Source: Actinoplanes cyaneus (lineage in GTDB: Bacteria > Actinomycetota > Actinomycetes > Mycobacteriales > Micromonosporaceae). Taken from it: a DNA stretch of 64,000 bases. Location: positions 150,962-214,961 of the forward strand of contig NZ_BOMH01000014.1 of NCBI RefSeq assembly GCF_016862095.1. The letters are read 5' to 3'. Under the pieces are notes generated by a model, which saw nothing but the letters and a program-made list of their open reading frames with translations, made no database searches and was not told the origin of the DNA. Shown piece by piece: positions 7,392-15,496 of the stretch. The position numbers and the translations under genes were made by a program. Numbering within the stretch: the stretch's first letter is position 1; each line of letters begins with the position of its first letter.

Positions 7392-8636
7392 GTGACCGCG
7401 TTGCGTCAATACCTTGGCGTGTGGCAGCTCCCGGGCGGACGAACCCTGCTGGCCGTCGGCATCCTGGCCCGGCTCGGCATCGGGATGACCCCGCTCGCCC
7501 TGCTCCTGCTCGTCGAGCAGGCCACCGGGCGATACGCGGCGGCCGGTCTCGCGGGCGGCGTCTACGCCCTGGCCGGGGCAGCGCTGAGCCCGGTCGCGGG
7601 CCGCTTCGCCGACCGGATCGGCCCGGCGCCGATCCTGCTCGTCACCGCGATCCTGCACCCGCTCGCGCTGGGCGGCCTGCTGCTCGCCAGCCGGGGCGGC
7701 GCGGACGCCCTCGTGTGGATCTTCGTGGCGTCGGCCGCGGCCGGTGCGACGTACCCGCCGCTGACCGCCGCGATCCGCCGCGCCTGGAACGACATGACCG
7801 CTCCCGGCACCGGCCGGCAGAGTCTGCGGTCCGCCGCGATCGCCGCCGAGACCTCCCTCTTCGAGCTGGTGTTCGTGCTCGGCCCGATGCTGGTCGCCGC
7901 GTTCATGGTGGCCACCGGCCGGCCGGCGACCGCGCTCGCCAGCTCCGCCGTCGCAACCCTGATCGGCACCGCGGTCATCGCCCGCCTGCCCGTGATGCGC
8001 CGGCGTGGCACCCACCCCGCCGAACACGCCGCGCGCGGCCTCGGCCCCCTGCGGTCCGGCGGCTTCCCGGCGCTGCTGCTCTGCGTCACCGCGCTCGGCG
8101 TCGCCTTCGGAGCCGCCGGCGTGATCGTCCCCGCCTACGCCGCACAGCACGGCGGCGGTGAGGCCCTCGGCGGCGTCCTGCTCGGCGTCTGGGGCGTCGG
8201 CAGCGCCATCGGCGGCATCTGGTTCGGCACCCGCCGCTGGAGCATCCCGCTGTCCCGCCAGTTCGCCTGGCTGCTCGGCGCCGTCGCGGTCAGCTTCCTG
8301 ATCCTCGCGCTCATGCCCGGCCCGCTCCACCTCGGCATCGCCCTCGTCCTCGGCGGCGCCACCATCGCCCCGGCCCTGACCGTGGAGAACAACCTGGTCG
8401 GCCGCCTGGCCCCGGCCGCCATGCTGAACGAGGCGTACACCTGGATGGTCACCGTCTCCGTCGCCGGAAGCGCCGCCGGCGGCGCCCTGGCCGGCATCAT
8501 CGTCGACCAGCCCGGCGGCCTCCCCTGGTCGTTCGTCTTCGCCGGCGTCGTCCTCCTGCTGGCCGCCGCGGTCGCCGCCATCCCCGAGGGCTCCATGGCC
8601 CGAGCCGACCGCCAGGCCACCCCCGCCGAAGCCTGA
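7392..8636 (+). CDS. MFS transporter
   Basis: The 414-residue product has about 12 hydrophobic segments in two halves, as in the major facilitator superfamily. The loop between helices 2 and 3 carries GRFADRIGPAPIL, a match to the MFS motif A (GxxxDRxGRR-like), and the second half has an equivalent LGVWGVGSAIGGIWFGTRRW. The sequence is similar in style to actinobacterial drug or metabolite exporters but the substrate cannot be told. The GTG start follows GGGGGA (about 7379). It is monocistronic, followed by about 180 bases and a strong hairpin. Confidence 0.87.
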   Translation: MTALRQYLGVWQLPGGRTLLAVGILARLGIGMTPLALLLLVEQATGRYAAAGLAGGVYALAGAALSPVAGRFADRIGPAPILLVTAILHPLALGGLLLASRGGADALVWIFVASAAAGATYPPLTAAIRRAWNDMTAPGTGRQSLRSAAIAAETSLFELVFVLGPMLVAAFMVATGRPATALASSAVATLIGTAVIARLPVMRRRGTHPAEHAARGLGPLRSGGFPALLLCVTALGVAFGAAGVIVPAYAAQHGGGEALGGVLLGVWGVGSAIGGIWFGTRRWSIPLSRQFAWLLGAVAVSFLILALMPGPLHLGIALVLGGATIAPALTVENNLVGRLAPAAMLNEAYTWMVTVSVAGSAAGGALAGIIVDQPGGLPWSFVFAGVVLLLAAAVAAIPEGSMARADRQATPAEA

Positions 8637-8818
8637 CCCCGGCCCGAGCCCGGCTATGCGATTCCCGCGGTCGGTAGCCGGGCGCGCCCGTCCCTATGGG
8701 ATGACCCTTGGGAACTCGGCACGAGCACACCCGCGACCGCCGCTGACGACGTATGGATTCGGGGGAGCGTGTTCCCGTAGAAAGCCGGATCTTGCCGGAC
8801 TCTCCAGGCCACAACGAG

Positions 8819-8862
8819 AACAGCCCCGGAGCGCGTTTCCGCAGCTCCTGGGGCTGTTTTGT
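8819..8862. terminator. Bidirectional terminator between the MFS gene and tRNA-Tyr
   Basis: A long stem, AACAGCCCCGGAGC (8819-8832) pairing with GCTCCTGGGGCTGTT (8844-8858, one bulged T), is followed on the plus strand by TTTT and on the minus strand by a T-rich stretch. It can end the minus-strand tRNA-Tyr transcript and any plus-strand read-through from the transporter gene. Confidence 0.75.
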
Positions 8863-8870
8863 GTGCTTGT

Positions 8871-8950
8871 GGCGGGTAGAGGATTCGAACCTCTGTAGCT
8901 TTCGCGACGGATTTACAGTCCGCTCCCATTGGCCGCTCGGGCAACCCGCC
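8871..8950 (-). tRNA. tRNA-Tyr (GTA)
   Basis: The minus strand folds into a cloverleaf with acceptor stem GGCGGGT / ACCCGCC, anticodon loop CTGTAAA giving anticodon GTA, a long class II variable arm as expected for tRNA-Tyr, and a TTCGAATCC T-loop. The 3' CCA is not encoded. Transcribed away from yajQ. Confidence 0.96.
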
Positions 8951-9096
8951 TGGGCACTAACCGCAGTCTCCCGCGGTTGCGAACAAGAGCATAGCCGTAC
9001 CGCAGGGCCGTCCCGCAACCGGGTACGGTCGGCATGTCGCGGACCTGTGAGGGCCCATCGGCGACATCGACAAGCATCCAGCCCAGGAGTCTGATC

Positions 9097-9588
9097 ATGG
9101 CAGCCAACCCGTCGTTCGACATCGTCAGCAAGGTCGACCGGCAGGAGGTGGACAACGCTTACAACCAGGCGGAGAAGGAGCTGAGCACCCGGTTCGACTT
9201 CCGGGGCACGGGCACCGAGCTCGCCAAGTCGGGCGAGGCCTTCACCATCACGTCGGAGACCGAGGAGCGGGCCGTCGCCGCGCTCGACGTCTTCAAGGAG
9301 AAGCTGGTGAAGCGGAACATCTCCCTGAAGTCGCTGGACGCGGGGGAGCCCCGGCAGTCCGGCAAGACCTTCAAGATCGATCTCAAGGTGGTCGAGGGGA
9401 TCGAGACCGACAAGGCGAAGGTGATCAGCAAGAAGATCCGCGACGAGGGCCCGAAGGGTGTGCAGGCGCAGATCCAGGGCGACTCGCTGCGGGTCACCGG
9501 CAAGAAGCGCGACGACCTGCAGGCCGTGATCGCCCTGCTCAAGGCCGAGGATTTCGGCGTCGCCCTGCAGTTCACCAATTACCGTTAA
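9097..9588 (+). CDS. YajQ family nucleotide-binding protein
   Basis: The 163-residue product covers the whole YajQ/UPF0234 family length. Signatures are [20 protein letters not shown] at the N-terminus, [26 protein letters not shown], and the C-terminal [10 protein letters not shown]. YajQ proteins bind nucleotides, including c-di-GMP in Xanthomonas; whether this one does is unknown, but a c-di-GMP enzyme is encoded 2.7 kb downstream. The ATG at 9097 follows CAGGAG (9083-9088). The gene is divergent from tRNA-Tyr. Confidence 0.93.
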   Translation: MAANPSFDIVSKVDRQEVDNAYNQAEKELSTRFDFRGTGTELAKSGEAFTITSETEERAVAALDVFKEKLVKRNISLKSLDAGEPRQSGKTFKIDLKVVEGIETDKAKVISKKIRDEGPKGVQAQIQGDSLRVTGKKRDDLQAVIALLKAEDFGVALQFTNYR

Positions 9589-9627
9589 AGAGCTGAACAC
9601 CGTCTGCCCCGGTCGCACACTGGGGCA

Positions 9628-9921
9628 ATGAGTACCGAGGTGCTGGGCGGCCTGGCTGGTCTGGCGCTGTTCATCTTCGGGATGCGGATGCTGGTCCTGG
9701 GCCGGGCGCCGGGCATGATCGCGCGCTCGTTCCGGTCGTTGCGGGACGCCGGCTGCTACCACTTGCTCTTCGGCCTCGCACTGCTGATCTATGTGGGCGG
9801 CCTGCACCTGCCCGGCGCGATGACCGGGCAGGTGGCCGCAGTGCTCGCGGTGGCCCTGGTCGGTGTGGCCCTGGTCCGTTTCCGCCCGCGCGGCGGCCGG
9901 GGCCCGACCCGCAAGGCCTGA
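9628..9921 (+). CDS. Small hypothetical membrane protein
   Basis: The 97-residue protein has three hydrophobic segments (about residues 5-21, 42-60 and 67-84) and a basic Arg/Gly/Pro-rich tail RPRGGRGPTRKA. I do not recognise the family. It starts 39 bases after yajQ. The DNA encoding its last codons is repeated in decayed form three more times in the following spacer (see the repeat at 9892-10020). Confidence 0.6.
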   Translation: MSTEVLGGLAGLALFIFGMRMLVLGRAPGMIARSFRSLRDAGCYHLLFGLALLIYVGGLHLPGAMTGQVAAVLAVALVGVALVRFRPRGGRGPTRKA

Positions 9922-10020
9922 ACGCCGGCGGCCGGCCCGACCCGCAAGGCGTGAACGCGCACGCCGGCTCGATTCGTGAGGCTTGTGAGAGCCGGCGGCC
10001 CGGCGGGTAAGGCGTGAGAT
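9892..10020 (+). repeat. Decaying tandem copies of a gene 3' end
   Basis: The last codons and stop of the preceding gene, GGCGGCCGG followed by CCCGACCCGCAAGGC and TGA, recur from 9927 (close copy), about 9963 (weak copy) and 9994 (partial copy), at a spacing of about 33-35 bases. Each copy keeps a GGC-TGA or similar end. These copies fill the spacer before the LysE-type gene and carry no gene of their own. Confidence 0.7.
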
Positions 10021-10061
10021 CCGGTTGGCCACGGTGCCGGGAACCGGCTATGAACGGGGCC

Positions 10062-10694
10062 ATGGACCTGACCCACGCCGTCCTCTCCTTCGCGGTGCTC
10101 GGCGCCCTGCTCACGATCACCCCGGGCCTCGACACCGCCCTGGTGCTCCGTTCCGCGGTGACGATGGGCCGGGGTGCGGCCTTCGCTACTGCCCTGGGCG
10201 TCAACACCGGCGCGCTGGTCTGGGGCGCCGCTGCCGCCGTCGGCGTGTCCGCCCTGCTCACCGCGTCGACCACGGCCTACACCGTGCTGCGGGTCGCGGG
10301 TGCCGCGTACATGCTCTTTCTCGGCGTACGGATGATGTGGTCCGCTCTGAAGAAGAACGGTCAGGCCGTCGAGCTCGCCGAGCCGGCGGCGCCGACCTGG
10401 TGGAGCACGTTCGGCCGGGGCCTGTTGACGAACCTGCTGAATCCGAAGGTCGGCGCGTTCTACCTGGCGGTCCTTCCGCAGTTCATCCCGGCTGACTCGT
10501 CGCCGCTCGGGGTCGGGCTGCTGCTCGCTCTGGTGCACGATCTGGAGGCGCTGGTCTGGTTCTCGTTGCTCATTTTCGGGGCGCAGGCCGCGCGTGGTCT
10601 CCTGGCCCGCCGTTCGGTGCGGCGTAGCGTCGATGCCGGAACCGGCGCTGTCCTGATCGGGTTCGGACTTCGGCTGGGGCTGTCGAGTCGATAG
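10062..10694 (+). CDS. LysE/RhtB family amino-acid exporter
   Basis: The 210-residue product has six hydrophobic segments and the LysE/RhtB N-terminal signature ALLTITPGLDTALVLRSAVT followed by GRGAAFATALGVNTGALVWG (about residues 13-50). The internal TNLLNPKVGAFYLAVLPQFI is the second conserved block. Family members export amino acids such as lysine, threonine or homoserine lactone-type compounds; the specific substrate is unknown. An in-frame ATG at 10050 is an alternative start. The next gene begins 13 bases after its stop, so the two may be co-transcribed. Confidence 0.9.
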   Translation: MDLTHAVLSFAVLGALLTITPGLDTALVLRSAVTMGRGAAFATALGVNTGALVWGAAAAVGVSALLTASTTAYTVLRVAGAAYMLFLGVRMMWSALKKNGQAVELAEPAAPTWWSTFGRGLLTNLLNPKVGAFYLAVLPQFIPADSSPLGVGLLLALVHDLEALVWFSLLIFGAQAARGLLARRSVRRSVDAGTGAVLIGFGLRLGLSSR

Positions 10695-10707
10695 GAGAGG
10701 TGGCGCG

Positions 10708-11517
10708 ATGATCGACCCCGTGGTGGACCTGGACTGGCTGCGGGCCCACGCCGATGACGTGGTCCTCGCCGACGTCCGGTGGTATCTGGACGGGCGGTCG
10801 GGGCGTGCCGCGTACGAGAAAGGTCATCTGCCCGGAGCGGTCTTCATCGACGTGGACACCGCGCTGGCCGGTCCGGCGTCGCCGGCCGAGGGCCGCCATC
10901 CGCTGCCGGATCCGGAGGTTTTCGCCGCGGCGATGTCCGCCGCCGGCATCGGGGACGCGAGCACCGTCGTTGCCTACGACGACGCGGGCGGCGTCATCGC
11001 CGCTCGTCTTGTCTGGTTGCTGCGGGCGGTCGGGCGCGAGGCCGCTCTTCTCGATGGAGGCTTGCCGGCGTACGACGGTGAGCTCACGACCGAGTCCACG
11101 CCACCGCCCCCGGCGGTCTTCTCGGTGCGGGAGTGGCCCGCCGAGCGTCTGGCGTCCCTGGATGACGCGGCCGGTGGTGGCCATGTGGTGCTCGACGCCC
11201 GTGACGCGCCGCGCTTCCGCGGCGACATCGAGCCGGTCGACCCGCGCGCCGGTCACATCCCGGGTGCCCGCAACGTGCCCTGCCGGGAGAACGTCGCCGC
11301 CGACGGTCGCTTCCTGCCGGTCGCGGAGCTGCGCGAGCGCTTCGCCGCGGCGGGCGTTGCCGACGGCGCCGAGGTGATCTCCTACTGCGGCTCGGGTGTG
11401 ACCGCGTGCCACAACCTGCTCGCGCTCGAGCATGCCGGCCTCGGTCAGGGCAGGCTCTACCCCGGCTCGTGGTCGCAGTACAGCGCCACCGACCGGCCCG
11501 CGGCCACCGGCGCCTGA
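10708..11517 (+). CDS. Thiosulfate/3-mercaptopyruvate sulfurtransferase (tandem rhodanese)
   Basis: The 269-residue protein has two rhodanese domains. The N-terminal inactive one includes VVLADVRWYLDGRSGRAAYE and HLPGAVFIDVDTALAG; the C-terminal active one includes VVLDARDAPRFRGD, HIPGARNVPCRENV and the active-site loop CGSGVTA (about residues 229-235), whose cysteine carries the persulfide. It transfers sulfane sulfur from thiosulfate or mercaptopyruvate to thiols or cyanide in the cytoplasm. The Shine-Dalgarno GGAGAGGTG lies just before the ATG at 10708. It is convergent with the HTH gene, 4 bases away. Confidence 0.92.
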   Translation: MIDPVVDLDWLRAHADDVVLADVRWYLDGRSGRAAYEKGHLPGAVFIDVDTALAGPASPAEGRHPLPDPEVFAAAMSAAGIGDASTVVAYDDAGGVIAARLVWLLRAVGREAALLDGGLPAYDGELTTESTPPPPAVFSVREWPAERLASLDDAAGGGHVVLDARDAPRFRGDIEPVDPRAGHIPGARNVPCRENVAADGRFLPVAELRERFAAAGVADGAEVISYCGSGVTACHNLLALEHAGLGQGRLYPGSWSQYSATDRPAATGA

Positions 11518-11521
11518 CAGC

Positions 11522-11887
11522 TCAGTCGGGGCGGGCGGTGCGGCTGTTCGCGCTGTCCGCCTCCGGCTCGCGCTGGCGGTTCTGTTCCTCGATCCAGCGC
11601 TGATGCGCTTCCCAGGCGGCCTGCTTGCTGGTGCCGAGCGCGGCGCCGATCTGCGTCCAGGAGACGCCGGCCGCGCGTGCCGAACGGACCGTCGCCTGCC
11701 GCCCGTACCCCGCCTTGCGGATCACCACCTCGCTGAGCGCCAGCATCTCCAGCGTCTCGGCGGGGGAGAGAGCGGCACTGTCGTTCGGGTTCACGACGGC
11801 GAGGGCGTCACGCATCCGGAGGTCGTCGTAACGCCGCGTAGCCGTGATCAGCGTGTGCTGCCGTTCCAGTTGGTCCGGAGTCGTCAC
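11522..11887 (-). CDS. Small helix-turn-helix protein
   Basis: The 121-residue product has a central helix-turn-helix-like stretch ATVRSARAAGVSWTQIGAAL followed by GTSKQAAWEAHQRW (about residues 64-98), a pattern seen in many short actinobacterial DNA-binding proteins. The N-terminal half is helical and acidic, and the C-terminal tail is charged. The family and target are unknown. A CTTGACGTCAAG palindrome at about 11912-11923, 25 bases upstream of its ATG, could be an autoregulatory site. Confidence 0.7.
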   Translation of the reverse strand: MTTPDQLERQHTLITATRRYDDLRMRDALAVVNPNDSAALSPAETLEMLALSEVVIRKAGYGRQATVRSARAAGVSWTQIGAALGTSKQAAWEAHQRWIEEQNRQREPEADSANSRTARPD

Positions 11888-12146
11888 GCACCCCAGGGTC
11901 GCTGTCAGGTCACCTTGACGTCAAGAGTGCCTGACGTCGATTGGTGAATTGCCCTCATTTGTTCCGTTAAATCGCCCATAAAGCTGCCAATCCCTCAGGG
12001 TGGACAGTCAGGTCCGACTCAGCCGTTCGGCCAGGATTCGCCGTTGGGTCGTGGCGACCCGCCCATGAACACTCCCTGTCGCACAAGCGGTGTGGCACCA
12101 TCATGGAACGCCGGTAAAGCGCCACTCCGAAAGAGGGAGAACCACG

Positions 12147-12287
12147 ATGTTCGCAAGGAAGCTGGGCCGATTGGCAGGCTTGGTCTTCGTGCTTGCCGCG
12201 ATCGTCGGAGGCTCTGCCGCAAGCGTCGCGAGCACCGCCGACACTTCCGCGGTGAGCTACTCGACTCTCGAATTCGTCTGGGACTGA
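12147..12287 (+). CDS. Small secreted peptide, 46 residues
   Basis: The product begins MFARKLGRLAGLVFVLAAIV: a basic N-region, a hydrophobic core and an AXA-type end (GGSAASVASTA), which make a classic Sec signal peptide. The predicted mature part is only about 16-20 residues, acidic and aromatic at the end (SYSTLEFVWD). A strong ribosome-binding site AGAGGGAG (12132-12139) precedes the ATG at good spacing, which supports a real gene. It lies 48 bases before the c-di-GMP gene on the same strand. I do not recognise the family. Confidence 0.7.
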   Translation: MFARKLGRLAGLVFVLAAIVGGSAASVASTADTSAVSYSTLEFVWD

Positions 12288-12335
12288 CAAGCTCTTCCTC
12301 GGATGCCTGCCAGGACGTGATTGACAAGGAGCGCG

Positions 12336-14864
12336 ATGGCCAGGCGTGCGGATCCCCGGCGACGCTCTGACCAATACGCATGGTTCGTCACAGGTCCGCT
12401 GGCCCTCTTCGCCGTCGTCTGCACGACCGCCTTCTGGCTTTCTGAGCCGCGTTGGTACGAAGCGTGGGCCATCGGGCTGCTAATCTTCGCGCTCTACTCG
12501 ATCGCCGTGCGCGCGGTTTTCCACATCGTGATCCGGCACAGTTCCTTCGCGGTGGTGGTGACCGAGGTCCCGCTGATCCTGGGGCTGTTCTATCTGCCAC
12601 CGGTGCTGATGATCCTGGTGATCATCGGCGGCCAGCTGGTGATGCATCTGCAGGGCACGTTCACGCCCGTCAAGGTCTGGTTCAACATCGCCCGCGCGAC
12701 GGCCAGCGTCTGCGCCTCGCTGCTGCTGATCGACTACTTCCGGCCCCTTGTCGCGGCCAGCCCCTCCACCTGGGCCGTCCTCTTCGCCGCGACGCTGATC
12801 AACCTGCTCGTGCAGTTGGCCAGCCTGGCCGGCGTGATGGGCCTGGTGCAGGGTCTGCAGGCGGCCCGCAACGTCGTCGGGGCCAGCCTGCCGGGTCTGG
12901 TCATTCCCAGCATCAACGTGACCATCGGCCTCCTCTTCCTGATTGCGCTCGAGGTGACCCCGTGGTCGGTGGTCCTCCTGGCGGTCATGGTCGTCGCGCT
13001 GGTCTACATGCTCCGGTCCTACGCTGGGTTCTTCCGGCAGCACCGCACCCTCGCCGACGTGTACGAGATCACCCAAGCGGTCCGCAACGAGTCGTCCGAC
13101 AGCAGCCTCCCGGACGTGCTGCTCGGCCGCGTTCGCAGCCTGATGCGCTCGGAGTACGCGACGCTCTGGCTGGCGCCCCAGGGCCGCTATCCCGAGGTGC
13201 TGCTCACCGCGCAGGTCGACAACGAAGGTCTGCTGGATCTGTCACCGGTGCCGGCCGTGGTACGCGACAAGGCGCTCCAGGACCGGGCGCCGGTCGCGGT
13301 CGGCGCGCAGTTCCGGGAGACCGAATCGCTGCGTGAGTCGCTCCGCGCCGCCCGGGTGAAGGACACGGTGGTGGTGCCGCTGCGCTCGGGCCAGGCGGTG
13401 ATCGGCACCCTCGAGGTGGTCAACCGGCTCGGCGAGAGCCGGAGTTTCCGCGAGGCGGATGTGCAGGTTCTGGCGACGATCGCGGTGCACGCCGCGGTCG
13501 CCGTGGAGAATTCGCGCCTGGTCGACCGGTTGAGGTACGACGCCTACCACGACCGCCTGACGGCCATGCCGAACCGGCGCCGGATGCTCGACGCCCTGGC
13601 CGAGGCGGTGACCGTGCGCGCCGAGGACGAGGTGGTCGCGGTTCTGCTCTTCGACGTCGACGGTCAGCGCAACGTGAACGAGTCGATGGGCCACGCCGCC
13701 GGCGACAAACTTCTCGCCGAGGTCGCCGAGCGCCTTCGCGGCATCGCCGGCTCGGGCGCGCTCGTCGGGCGGGTCGGCGGCGACGAGTTCATGGTCACCC
13801 TGCGGACCGAGGGCATCGAGGCGACGATCGAGCTGGCCACCCAGATGCGCGAGCAACTGCGCGGCCCGATGGCGGTCGGCTCGCTCACCCTGGACGTGGA
13901 CACCGCGGTCGGGGTGTCGGTCTATCCCGACCATGGCAGCGATCCGGAGACCCTGCTGCAGAGGGCCGAGCTCGCGGCCAATGCCGCCAAGGTCCTGCCG
14001 TACGGGGTTCAGCCGTTCCACCCCGCGCTGGAGTCCCGCGCGGTCCGCCGTCTGGGCATCGCCGCTGACCTGCGCCGCGCGATCGACAGTGACCAGCTCG
14101 ACGTCTACTTCCAGCCCAAGGTGACCCTGACCGACCGGCACGTGCTCGGCGTCGAGTGCCTGGCGCGCTGGGTGCACCCGACGCACGGCGAGGTCGCCCC
14201 GGAGGACTTCGTGGCGGTCGCCGAGCACACCGGTCAGCTGGCCCGGCTCACCGAGGTGGTGCTCACCGCCGGCCTGCGGCACTGCCGGGCCTGGGCGGAC
14301 GCGGACCGCCCGCTGTCGATAGCGGTCAACCTCTCCGCCCGGACCCTGCTCGACTCCCGCTTCCCGGGCCTGGTCCAGGAGCTGCTGGAGGAATACCGGG
14401 TCGATCCCGGCCAGGTGACGTTCGAGATCTCCGAGCCGGGCATGCTCCACGACATCGAGCGGGTCCTGCCCACTCTCTACCGGCTGCGTGACCTCGGGGT
14501 CCGGCTGAGCGTCGACGACTTCGGCACCGGCGCCTCCTCCCTCGGCTATCTGCGGCAGTGGCCGGTCCACGAGGTGAAGATCGACGACACGTTCGTCCAG
14601 GGGATGGCGACCGACTCCGGTGACCTGGCCATCGTCCGGGCGATCGTGAGCCTGGCCCGTGAGTTCGGCCTCACGGTCGTCGCCGAGGGCGTGGAGAGCG
14701 AGCTCACCCTCGAACTGTTGGAGGAGATGGGCTGCGAGATCGGTCAGGGCTACCTGTTCAGCCGGCCTCTGCCGTTCGAACGGCTGGAGGCGTGGCTGAG
14801 CGCGCAGACCGAGCCGGAGTCCACCCCGACCGGTGAGGTCCGAAGGCTTCGAGCCGTGGTCTGA
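12336..14864 (+). CDS. Membrane GAF-GGDEF-EAL protein (diguanylate cyclase/phosphodiesterase)
   Basis: The 842-residue protein has about seven N-terminal membrane helices (to about residue 230), a GAF-like sensor region (about 240-395), a GGDEF domain and an EAL domain. GGDEF is intact at residues 481-485, with the upstream metal-site FDVDG; the usual TGLPNR appears as TAMPNR. In the EAL domain the signature reads ECL at about 607 in place of EAL, but the conserved FEISEP, DDFGTG (727-732) and KIDDTFV are present. It therefore could both make and degrade c-di-GMP. The ATG at 12336 follows AAGGAG (12326-12331). It may be co-transcribed with the upstream secreted peptide. Confidence 0.93.
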   Translation: MARRADPRRRSDQYAWFVTGPLALFAVVCTTAFWLSEPRWYEAWAIGLLIFALYSIAVRAVFHIVIRHSSFAVVVTEVPLILGLFYLPPVLMILVIIGGQLVMHLQGTFTPVKVWFNIARATASVCASLLLIDYFRPLVAASPSTWAVLFAATLINLLVQLASLAGVMGLVQGLQAARNVVGASLPGLVIPSINVTIGLLFLIALEVTPWSVVLLAVMVVALVYMLRSYAGFFRQHRTLADVYEITQAVRNESSDSSLPDVLLGRVRSLMRSEYATLWLAPQGRYPEVLLTAQVDNEGLLDLSPVPAVVRDKALQDRAPVAVGAQFRETESLRESLRAARVKDTVVVPLRSGQAVIGTLEVVNRLGESRSFREADVQVLATIAVHAAVAVENSRLVDRLRYDAYHDRLTAMPNRRRMLDALAEAVTVRAEDEVVAVLLFDVDGQRNVNESMGHAAGDKLLAEVAERLRGIAGSGALVGRVGGDEFMVTLRTEGIEATIELATQMREQLRGPMAVGSLTLDVDTAVGVSVYPDHGSDPETLLQRAELAANAAKVLPYGVQPFHPALESRAVRRLGIAADLRRAIDSDQLDVYFQPKVTLTDRHVLGVECLARWVHPTHGEVAPEDFVAVAEHTGQLARLTEVVLTAGLRHCRAWADADRPLSIAVNLSARTLLDSRFPGLVQELLEEYRVDPGQVTFEISEPGMLHDIERVLPTLYRLRDLGVRLSVDDFGTGASSLGYLRQWPVHEVKIDDTFVQGMATDSGDLAIVRAIVSLAREFGLTVVAEGVESELTLELLEEMGCEIGQGYLFSRPLPFERLEAWLSAQTEPESTPTGEVRRLRAVV

Positions 14865-14895
14865 CCTGCGGTTATGCGTTGTGGGGGATACCGAT

Positions 14896-14924
14896 TTCAC
14901 CCCTGATGGAGGGCCGTGTAGTCT
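14896..14924 (+). promoter_or_regulatory. Promoter of the tRNA-Thr/tRNA-Met unit
   Basis: A -35-like TTCACC (14896-14901) and a -10 TAGTCT (14919-14924) are separated by 17 bases, with the tRNA-Thr start 34 bases further on. The -10 has the same sequence as that proposed for rplJ. Confidence 0.55.
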
Positions 14925-14957
14925 TATCCACGCAGCGAGCGAGTGATCGCAAGCAGC

Positions 14958-15030
14958 GCCCCCTTAGCTCAGTCGGCAGAGCGTCTCCATGGTAAGGAGA
15001 AGGTCTACGGTTCGATTCCGTAAGGGGGCT
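14958..15030 (+). tRNA. tRNA-Thr (GGT)
   Basis: Cloverleaf with acceptor stem GCCCCCT / AGGGGGC, discriminator T, anticodon stem TCTCC / GGAGA around loop ATGGTAA (anticodon GGT) and T-loop GGTTCGATTCC. CCA is not encoded. It is followed by tRNA-Met 48 bases downstream. Confidence 0.97.
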
Positions 15031-15078
15031 CTACCGGGTTCGTTCCCGCCCAGCCGGCGATGGACGTGAGCCTGGCTC

Positions 15079-15151
15079 GGCGGTGTAGCTCAGATGGCAG
15101 AGCAAGCGGCTCATAATCGCTGTGTCGCCGGTTCAAGTCCGGCCACCGCTA
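15079..15151 (+). tRNA. tRNA-Met (CAT), elongator
   Basis: Cloverleaf with acceptor stem GGCGGTG / CACCGCT, anticodon loop CTCATAA (anticodon CAT) and T-loop GGTTCAAGTCC. The acceptor stem pairs fully (including a G-U first pair), so it is elongator rather than initiator. The order Thr-Met-rpmG is the conserved actinobacterial arrangement. Confidence 0.95.
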
Positions 15152-15183
15152 CTCTTCAGTGAGGTCTCAAATCCGAGGCCGCT

Positions 15184-15213
15184 TTGCAGAGTGACCGACC
15201 GAGCGTCTACGCT
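15184..15213 (+). promoter_or_regulatory. Candidate promoter of rpmG
   Basis: TTGCAG (15184-15189) and TACGCT (15208-15213) are 18 bases apart, 45 bases upstream of the rpmG start. Confidence 0.5.
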
Positions 15214-15257
15214 GGTTCGTCGTCAGTTAGATTCCGTTAGCAGGAAGGCACCCCGCC

Positions 15258-15425
15258 GTGGCCAAGGCGACCGACGTACGTCCGAAGATCACCCTGGCGT
15301 GCACGGAGTGCAAGGACCGGAACTACATCACCAAGAAGAACCGGCGCAACGACCCGGACCGCGTGGAGCTGAAGAAGTTCTGCCCGCGCGACGGGAAGCA
15401 CACCCTGCACCGCGAGACCCGCTGA
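15258..15425 (+). CDS. rpmG: 50S ribosomal protein L33
   Basis: The 55-residue product reads as L33 along its whole length: [20 protein letters not shown] and the C-terminal HRETR. L33 sits near the E site of the large subunit. The first zinc pair CTEC is present, but the second pair, normally CPxC, is CPRD here, so the fourth ligand cysteine is lost and the zinc site is probably incomplete. The GTG start at 15258 follows CAGGAAGG (15241-15248). It is the rpmG copy that precedes hadAB in actinobacteria. Confidence 0.95.
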   Translation: MAKATDVRPKITLACTECKDRNYITKKNRRNDPDRVELKKFCPRDGKHTLHRETR

Positions 15426-15449
15426 GTCTCCGCCCCGAAGGTTTTACGA

Positions 15450-15480
15450 TGCGCCGCCCGGAGTTACTCCGGGCGGCGCA
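15450..15480 (+). terminator. Terminator after rpmG
   Basis: A perfect 14-bp stem, TGCGCCGCCCGGAG / CTCCGGGCGGCGCA with a TTA loop, followed by TTGTAGTTTG. It separates rpmG from hadA, so hadAB must rely on read-through or its own promoter. Confidence 0.8.
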
Positions 15481-15496
15481 TTGTAGTTTGTGGGTT

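Noticed and set aside
8640..8818. Possible small gene or RNA between the MFS gene and the tRNA-Tyr terminator
   Set aside because: No supported ORF or cloverleaf; only short inverted repeats are seen.
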